Shown here: piece by piece, positions 57,386 to 64,000 of the stretch | How the letters are laid out: each line of letters starts with the position of its first letter | Numbering within the stretch: position 1 is the first letter of the stretch | Source of the DNA: Hemileia vastatrix | Taxonomy: Eukaryota > Basidiomycota > Pucciniomycetes > Pucciniales > Zaghouaniaceae | Assembly: GCA_030280995.1 (NCBI GenBank) | Contig: JASXTE010000013.1 | Coordinates: 9,827,001-9,891,000, forward strand | DNA: 64,000 nucleotides | Direction of reading: 5' to 3' | Program-made: the position numbers and the translations under genes | The notes under the pieces: generated by a model | Told to the model about the DNA's origin: nothing | The model's input: only the letters and a program-made list of their open reading frames with translations | The model's database searches: none

Positions 57386-58883
57386 TGTCAGGCTAAGATC
57401 AAGTATAAGGACGTGAAATATCTTGAAAATTCTTTTTCTAGAAGATTTAAATGGTCCTATGAATACTTTAGTATAAATCCAACAAATAATAAAATATAAT
57501 TCAGAATAAAGGTCTCAGTAATATAATTCTCACTAGTTTTATATATGGCTTACAATCTTTTTAGTTGGTAGAAAAATAGATTATAATACTTCAGATACTA
57601 CTCAAAAGTCTTATAAAAGTACTAATTGAAGTGTATTGTAATTGATTTGGTTATATGATGTAAATTGTAATGATAAAGAATGTAGAAACAAGACCCAAAA
57701 ACCTCCTCCTTTTATACACACTGAGTTCCCCAATAAATCCCTTGGTATACCATCCAATACACAGTAAAAGACGCCTCAAATACACTAATAGACCTGCTCA
57801 TCAACCTCTCTAGTGATCCATGACATAATTAGACAAGTAACAACCGCCAAAATCCTGTAATAATAAGGGAAATCCATCAAAATTAAAGGAAAAGACAAAA
57901 AGAGAGTATATGCTTAAGAAATAATAATATAAAAGACTAAAAGGAGACTTTTTAAGGTTAATAATAGCTTAAGAATAAGGGGGATTTACTTTATAAATGG
58001 AGGGGCTAATCCTGACATTATACTACGTGAAATTCCCATCCAAAAATAACCAAAACTGACTGAGAAACCACCAAAAAACTTAAAACAGAGCGTGAGATGT
58101 GGGGTAACTACATGCAGTCCTTGGCAGGCGCTTGCACGGGTAAATCCTTGACTAAAATTAGGCGAATTTTAAGCATGGTGATGAAATAAAGTGCCAAGAG
58201 TGAGGTTATTAATGAAATTAGTGCATATAAACAAGGTCAATGCACTATTAATTAAGCTATGACACTAAATAAGCGCCTGTCGTCTATTTTAGTGTTTCCC
58301 CACAGTGGGCGTAGAATGTGGGGTAATTATAGTGTGAAAAAGCTAACTTTGCTAAAGATGAAGCTATTCACACGGGAAAAAAGCAGGCAGTATGTGGCCA
58401 GTACACAGATGCCATTTCTGGCATAAAAAACACCAAATTTGAAAAGTGTTTTTTTTATGCTTTTAAATAGCCAAATCAATAGTCCTAATTTAGCTAAATT
58501 GATCTGTCAAAGCACCTTTTTGATATTCTCAATTTTATAGCGCATATAGTCAACTTTTAAGTGAAATAAAGCGCATTTCTTGTTTTTTGCATAAAACAAT
58601 GAATATAACAGCTTTAAGTGTACTTAAAAATTATGTAGACTTATAATTAAGGCTCTTAAGATTACTCTAACATATTGCAACTTAATATTAAGTACATAAG
58701 ACCTATAAAAGATGGATATATGCATGTATATAAGGTGTTATAATGGCATTTTTTGTGTATTATCATAATTTCACTTATGTATACTGTTTGTGTACTCTCA
58801 TTTATTGTTCCCATGTATAGTTCATGTGTTTAAATTAACTTATAAGCACTTTTTACTAAGTCCTGGGGATATACAGGCTGACA
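57386..58883 (-). repeat. 5' LTR of G1
   Basis: 1,498 bp, closely matching 49263-50764 with scattered single changes. Confidence 0.92.
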
Positions 58884-59552
58884 AGAAGAGTCAAGAGTTG
58901 GTGTTTAAGTCTTTTCAAGAAGACCTTGGCATAGAGGCTTTGGGGAGACTTATAGGAGAGTAGCTGATAAATTTTGTTGTCCAGGTATGAAGTTGGCTGT
59001 TCAGGGTTGGCATTAATCTTGTGAAGAATTTCAAAGAAGAAGTCAATTGAAACCTAAAGAGGTTGGCTGTGCTACTGGTGAAACAACTGTGTTTGGAAGA
59101 GTCATTCTGGATGCTTTCCATATGATATTGGGAAGGTATAAATAATCAAATGTTCCCAGGGAAGATTTATCTGGTTGGGTTGAGGCAGTTCCTCTGGTTT
59201 TTTTGACTTCCAAAAATGTGGCAGAAATTTTGAATAAGGAATGATGTTTAGGTATAGGTTGATGAAGTTAATGACTGTTGATGGTGGGCCATAGTTTGGA
59301 GATGAATTTAAAGAAGCTGTGGAAAGTCTTGGCTCTCAAATCAGAGTGGCTACACCTTATTATTCTGAAGCTGAAGTCATGGTTGAAAGAGGCCATCAAG
59401 TTATCAAGAATGCTTTGGTGAAAATTTAAGGAGATAGCGCTAAAAAATGGAGGCGTTATTAACCCTTGGTGTTATTTACTGATAGGGTCACTGTGAAAAG
59501 GAAAACTAGCTAATCCCCTTTTGAATCAATGATTGGGCAGAAAACTGTTCTA
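58884..59552 (+). pseudogene. R3 pol fragment, integrase part
   Basis: Continues the R3 fragment after G1. It matches R1 12576-13245: the HHCC region is damaged, TVDGGP survives, and EVMVERGHQV carries the catalytic Glu. Many stops. It ends at TTCTA, where G2 begins. Confidence 0.8.
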
Positions 59553-60727
59553 TGTCAGCCTAGATATCCCTAAGACTGAGTATTTCTTATACTTAAAATA
59601 AGATATTCTTAAGTACATTAAGCTTATATCTTAAAAATAAGGTTAAAATAATAATATATATGGTTATATTACATATATATATAATTATTACTCTATTATA
59701 TAAATTATAGTAGTTTAAATAGCTTATCCATAGCCTAATAATACTTATTAAGGTGTTAATGGAGTCATAATATATTTATCTTAAGTGATATGAAGTAATT
59801 ATTGACATACATAAGCTTTTAAGTATACATAAATCTCATATTCAGTAAAATATGCAGTATATTATGTATATTTAGGTATTTAAGTGGGCTTTAGCCTCTT
59901 GATAGCCTATAAACTTTGTTTTTCTGCTTATTTTAGGTCATATGGAAGTATCCAGTGGACTCAAAACGCCTACAGAAGCATAAACATCTATTTCAGGTGC
60001 ATACACTCAGTCTGGACAACTTAATCTGCTTCCTTGGATGGATATTCACAGATTTATGGGTTGGGAGGTCATTGCTGGGTTAATATGGATGCTTGGGGAT
60101 GTTATTGGGGGTTGGAAATTTCATTTTTTTCCTTTATATTCTTTGGGTTTCATTATATTCTCTTTGGATAAGTTATTTTACCTGTTTCTTTATGGTATCT
60201 GCTTTTATCTGGATTTTCTATTTATGGCATAGGTCTGTGTTATAATTAATTGTGATTGAGGGTCCTTACTGGAGGTCTGGGTGTTGAATCTGATTGAAGT
60301 GGACGCCATGGGGAGTTGATGGGCCCTCACAGTGCTGTAATTTCCGGGGATAGCAATGACATCATCTGGATTGAAGGTCTGTGCACTCCAGTGGATTTTG
60401 GTATAAGTAAAGGAGGATTTTTACAGTTATTAGACATCATTCACTTACTAAAATTCAAACAAACATTATAAAACAATTATTAGAATTTAGAAATATATTA
60501 CAAAGTTATTATAAATTGATATTATCTTTATATAAGCTATAACTATATTATATTCATCAATTTTCCACCACTAGCACACATTTAAATCCAAGTATTGTGA
60601 GTTTTATTTGAGTATAACTATTTTATTAGTCTTCCCCTGAGGTTTAATCACTAAATCATTTTTCAATAAGTAGTAAGACCATAAATAAATACTATTATAT
60701 CATACTTAAGCACTAGATACACTGACA
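59553..60727 (+). repeat. 5' LTR of G2
   Basis: 1,175 bp by its ends (TGTCAGCC...CACTGACA) and the primer site after it; no second LTR is in view to confirm. The ORF at 60038-60232 inside it looks incidental. Confidence 0.75.
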
Positions 60728-60729
60728 AT

Positions 60730-60741
60730 TGGGGGCTTTCC
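60730..60741 (+). promoter_or_regulatory. Primer-binding site of G2
   Basis: TGGGGGCTTTCC, two bases after the LTR, nearly the same as in G1. The leader 60742-61235 is AT-rich with no gene. Confidence 0.6.
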
Positions 60742-61235
60742 TTACTTTTTACTTATTATTTAGTATAAGCCTTGGGAAGTGCTTTTTACTTTAGTATAGC
60801 TCAAAAAAAACCAATTTTTTGGGTCTGCTGAATATTAGTGGGTCATCATAGCTCAGTGATTGCGTAAAAGAACCCTTATAATAATTGTACTAATTCTTTA
60901 TAATAAAAATTAGGTATATACAGTAGTAACTGTACCCAATATAAACCCAATTTCACTTGGTATTTTGTCACCAATATAAACACAATTAAACTGGTATTTG
61001 GTTAAATCTTGGTAAGCTAATTATTAACCCTTATAAAGGTCTATTTAAACTTATTATTTTATTTTTAACAGATTTTTTGGATTTTTTATTACATTTTTAT
61101 TTAAATAAATAAAGATTTAAATTCAGGGTAAGCTCCAGTGCTTTTTATTAGTAATAATATTGCTAATACTTTTAATCTACTAATTACAATAGGTTTTCCT
61201 TTCTTTAGACGTAATATATTGTAAATTTTATCAAT

Positions 61236-63370
61236 ATGAGTGCTCCCCAGGACAATGTAAGTGAACAGCCTGCTTATAATACCAGGTCAAAAGCTAACAA
61301 AAACATTGCTCCAGGACATAACCATGGAGGGTCAGTCATACCCCCAGGCAGAGAAAATGAGCATAGAAGAAAAGGACACCCTCTTAAAAAAGATTACTAT
61401 AAAAAAGATGTCTCCTCATCTTCAGGATCAACTATCCTATCTGGCAAAACAGGTATTGAAGTTGAAGGAATCAAAATCCCTCATGCTCAAGGAGGTAGAG
61501 AAATTACAAAACAATTGCAAGGTAGGATTTCAGTAGATGAACCAATCATTGGCAGATCTAAAGGGAGGCCAGCCAAGTCATCAACCCCCTACCCCAGGAG
61601 GGTCACATCACTCCCAGGAGAAAATCCTGGTAGACAAATAGAAGTGGGATTGGTTCCATCAACAATGGGCCAGTCACAACTGCAACAAGGATCCTCCTGC
61701 TCATAAGACTTCCTCACTTCACCCCTACAAGGGAAAACAAAGGCCCCAAAAATCAGGGCTCACACAAATCCCATGGTAAGTAGATTACCCTCTTAGATTG
61801 AACACAATACTGATAATTACAATGTAGGTAATATTATTGATGTCAAATCTGTGCAGAAAATAAAGGAGGACTTAAGAATTTAGGTTTTAGTGTAGATACA
61901 ACTGACTTGTCTTTTGTCAATAACAATAGTAGTATTTATAATACAGTTTATCCTCAGTTTCTACAACTTATTAGTGAGATGAGAAGTTCACAAGGGAGTG
62001 AAAGAATTGAGAAGAAAGTCATGGAGTATTTTAACAATAATCCAACTGTCTATAGAATTGTTTCAGCATTGTGGAATAGAATGACTGATTGCGAGGAACA
62101 GACAGTTAAGCTCACAAGTGATACAATTTTATTCTTAACATTAAATATTTCTCAACTGGCAACACGTAATAAAGAATGGGAGAATGAACATTTGTCTCTA
62201 ACTCTTAAATATGATTCATTGAGTAGTAAATATAATGAACTTTCAAACAAATTCTGTGAGTTGGAAAAATTGAATGAAACACATTTAGTGAAAGCTGAAT
62301 ATAGAACTAAGTTATCTTTTGCCCAGACAAATCAAAGTGCCTCTGAGATGCTACAAAGATTAACTAAAGTTGAGATTGAAACTTCCTATCTACTAATGAA
62401 CCAGGATAATCATAAGTATACTCAATATAATAATAATCCTTTCATTGGCAAAAGTGAATCTCATTCCTTCCCTATACCACCACAACTAAAACCATCTGGT
62501 GTTAGTGTCAAATATGAAAATGTAAGTCACAAATCTGTACAAGAGGAAATACAAGACCATTTATCAAGAGTAAATGAGTTATTAATTTTACCTCAGATTA
62601 GTGAAATAAAATCCAATCAGAAGAACTGGCCTAAGATAGATCAGTACACAACTTATGATGGGGAAGCCATCTCTGATTGGCAACATTTTATCCAAAGAAC
62701 TGAAAACTTAAAATTCTCATGTAAGTTACCAGATGAAGAAATAACATCAAAATTGATCTCTTTATTTAAGGATGTTGCTTTATTATGGTTTGAAGCTGTT
62801 TTGAATGAGGGTAAAGATTACTCTTGGGCTGAATGGAAACAACTAATTGAAAAACAATTTGGAGGTTCTAAATTCACACTCACTCAGCAGAGACTTTATG
62901 AGAAAACTAGGTATAATCCGTTGAATGGTGACAAACCTATGGTATTTTTAATGAATTTAAATAAAATATTAAAAGCCATTGAACCTCACATGGATTTTTG
63001 CTTATGGAAAGATAAGATAATATATAAATTACCTATATATGTCAGAGACATTGTTGTAGCTAGAACAATTAATGTTACTGAATATTCCGACTTTATTAAT
63101 ATTTGCAATGAAATATTACTAAACCATAAGTATGAAGCAAGTTATTCCACTTATAAACAAAATGTTGAACCTGTGAAAAATCAGAATTCAAAAACACTTC
63201 AGGAGAAGCAGAAAAACCTACTGCACCTGTAGTACCAAAAAGGTATGAGACAAATACTTGTTATAAGTGTAACAAACCTTGGGTTAAAGGTCACAAATGT
63301 GAGAAGAATATAAATATTGTTGAAAATCAACATGAATATGAAATTGAAACAGAGAAAATTATTTTCAAGT
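61236..63370 (+). pseudogene. G2 gag, frameshifted
   Basis: ATG at 61236 opens the N-terminal region (AYNTRSKAN, like the NLRTRAE of G1), stopping at 61706. The main frame from about 61875 to 63232 carries a coiled coil and the capsid (NWPKIDQYTTYDGEAISDWQ; LLNHKYEASY). A one-base change in an A-run near 63215 moves to a third frame holding the zinc knuckle CYKCNKPWVKGHKC. So at least three frames are used where G1 has one. Confidence 0.85.
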
Positions 63371-64000
63371 GATTGTGACAGTAATATCTCATGTAGTGAT
63401 GAAAATGAGATCTGTATGTTGGAAGATGATTTGTCCATCTTTGACAATCCAATATTAAATATGGACTCAAATGAATCTTTAATGAATTTTGAGGATGCTG
63501 AAATCATTAAAGATATACAAGCTGATAACTTTAGAATGACACCTATCATGGTTCCAGCTATCATTTCTGGTGAAAATGTTAATATAGTATTGAACACAGG
63601 AGCTGCTGGTTCTGTTGATTCTACTAATACATTACAGAAAATTGATATTGAATATAAGTCTAAGCTTGAACCCCTTCAAAGTAAAAATTGGAGAGATTTT
63701 GGATCAGTACTACATCCAATTGGAAGATAAAAAGCTGCTGTTTTCTTTAAACATCAACATGGTTATGTAAGAGTAACTTGTGACTTTGTAGTAATGGATA
63801 ATACTAACTGTAGTAACTGTTTTATCATTGGAAATGATATTCTGACTAAGTTTGGTGTGAAAATAGACCCTGCTAATAACAATTTTACAATTGGCATGAA
63901 TGGTAAAAGGAAATTTAAAATAAATTCTTTTAGCACAGTCTTACACATTGAGTCAGTAACAAATATTCTGCGCAAAGGAAGAGAATCCAATGAGATGGAA
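63317..64000 (+). pseudogene. G2 gag tail and protease, partial
   Basis: The frame returns near 63360 with an acidic stretch (SCSDENEICMLEDDL), then the protease with LNTGAAGSVDS (Asp of the DTG changed to Asn) and KNWRDFGSVLHPIG. TAA at 63728 is a Tyr codon in G1. The sequence continues to the window end, where RT would follow. Confidence 0.8.

Larger units (their letters stand above)
49263..58883 (-). mobile_element. Ty3 retrotransposon G1, near-intact
   Basis: 9,621 bp, minus strand, about 1.5-kb LTRs (TGTCAG...CTGACA) and a perfect AGAAG target duplication (49258-49262 and 58884-58888). Gag, protease, RT, RNase H, integrase and a C-terminal chromodomain-like segment all lie in one frame with only three stops, and the LTRs are very similar. 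With G2 it is one of the younger insertions here. Confidence 0.93.
59553..64000 (+). mobile_element. Ty3 retrotransposon G2, relative of G1, cut by the window end
   Basis: LTR, primer site, gag and protease of a G1-like element on the plus strand. The gag protein is clearly homologous to G1, but the LTR sequence is not obviously alike. The right end is outside the window. Confidence 0.88.

Noticed and set aside
1..64000. tRNA or rRNA genes
   Set aside because: No cloverleaf with A and B boxes or rRNA-like stretch was seen by eye; the only tRNA-like sequences are complements at primer sites. A dedicated tRNA search could still find one in the AT-rich parts.

Overview
The window looks like TE-dense nuclear DNA of a fungus, most likely a basidiomycete with a large repeat-rich genome. 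The reasons are short introns (49-77 nt) with GT...AG ends and CTNA-type branch sites, Zn2Cys6-like cysteine patterns, fungal-style Ty3 polymerases with an FIDD or YxDD centre, and high AT content. The species is inference. Only one gene looks like an ordinary host gene: a spliced, 5'-truncated gene at 1-1737, of unknown function. Nearly everything else is LTR retrotransposon, stacked in nested layers.

Layout. 1871-5775 is a compact Ty1/copia element with 135-bp LTRs and a half-tRNA-iMet primer site. 5922-19079 is a 13.2-kb Ty3 element (called R1 here) with 1.09-kb LTRs and a tRNA-Lys primer site. 19080-19404 is a cluster of five unrelated strong hairpins, followed by a 5.8-kb AT-rich stretch with no credible gene. 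25240-25318 and 44511-47883 are the two halves of an old chromovirus (C1). C1 is split by a reverse-strand copy of the R1 family (R2, 25319-44510), and R2's own 5' LTR is split by a gag-less chromovirus (C2, 37676-43743, target duplication TTTCC). An internally deleted R-family copy (R3) begins at 47884 inside the C1 3' LTR. R3 is cut by a 9.6-kb Ty3 element (G1, 49263-58883, minus strand, target duplication AGAAG) and again by a related element (G2, 59553 to the window end).

The most unusual content is in the R family. Between pol and the 3' LTR, on the opposite strand, R1 carries two intron-containing genes (called A and B). Each encodes a CX2CX6C...CX2CX6C cysteine cluster near its N-terminus. 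The diverged copy R2 keeps both genes, their intron positions (50/49 nt and 69/69 nt) and their reading frames, although it is now broken by stops. The noncoding DNA around these genes holds a repeated hairpin with compensatory base changes (GGTAACTG, GGTAATTG, GGTAGCTG stems) and many copies of a small AGTC-N6-GACT hairpin followed by TTAAACTG, four of them in an exact 44-bp tandem array. C1 and C2 also carry a convergent antisense gene (C) downstream of pol that starts with a CX2CX6C-like cysteine motif, so the arrangement occurs in two distinct element families.

Other mechanisms can be read directly. R1 and R2 share a TTTTTTA slippery heptamer in register just before the gag-pro stop, which leads into pol in the -1 frame. 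Nonsense mutations and primer-site differences are mostly C-to-T or G-to-A, often at CpG. No element in the window is fully intact, although R1 and G1 need only a few stops to explain their damage.
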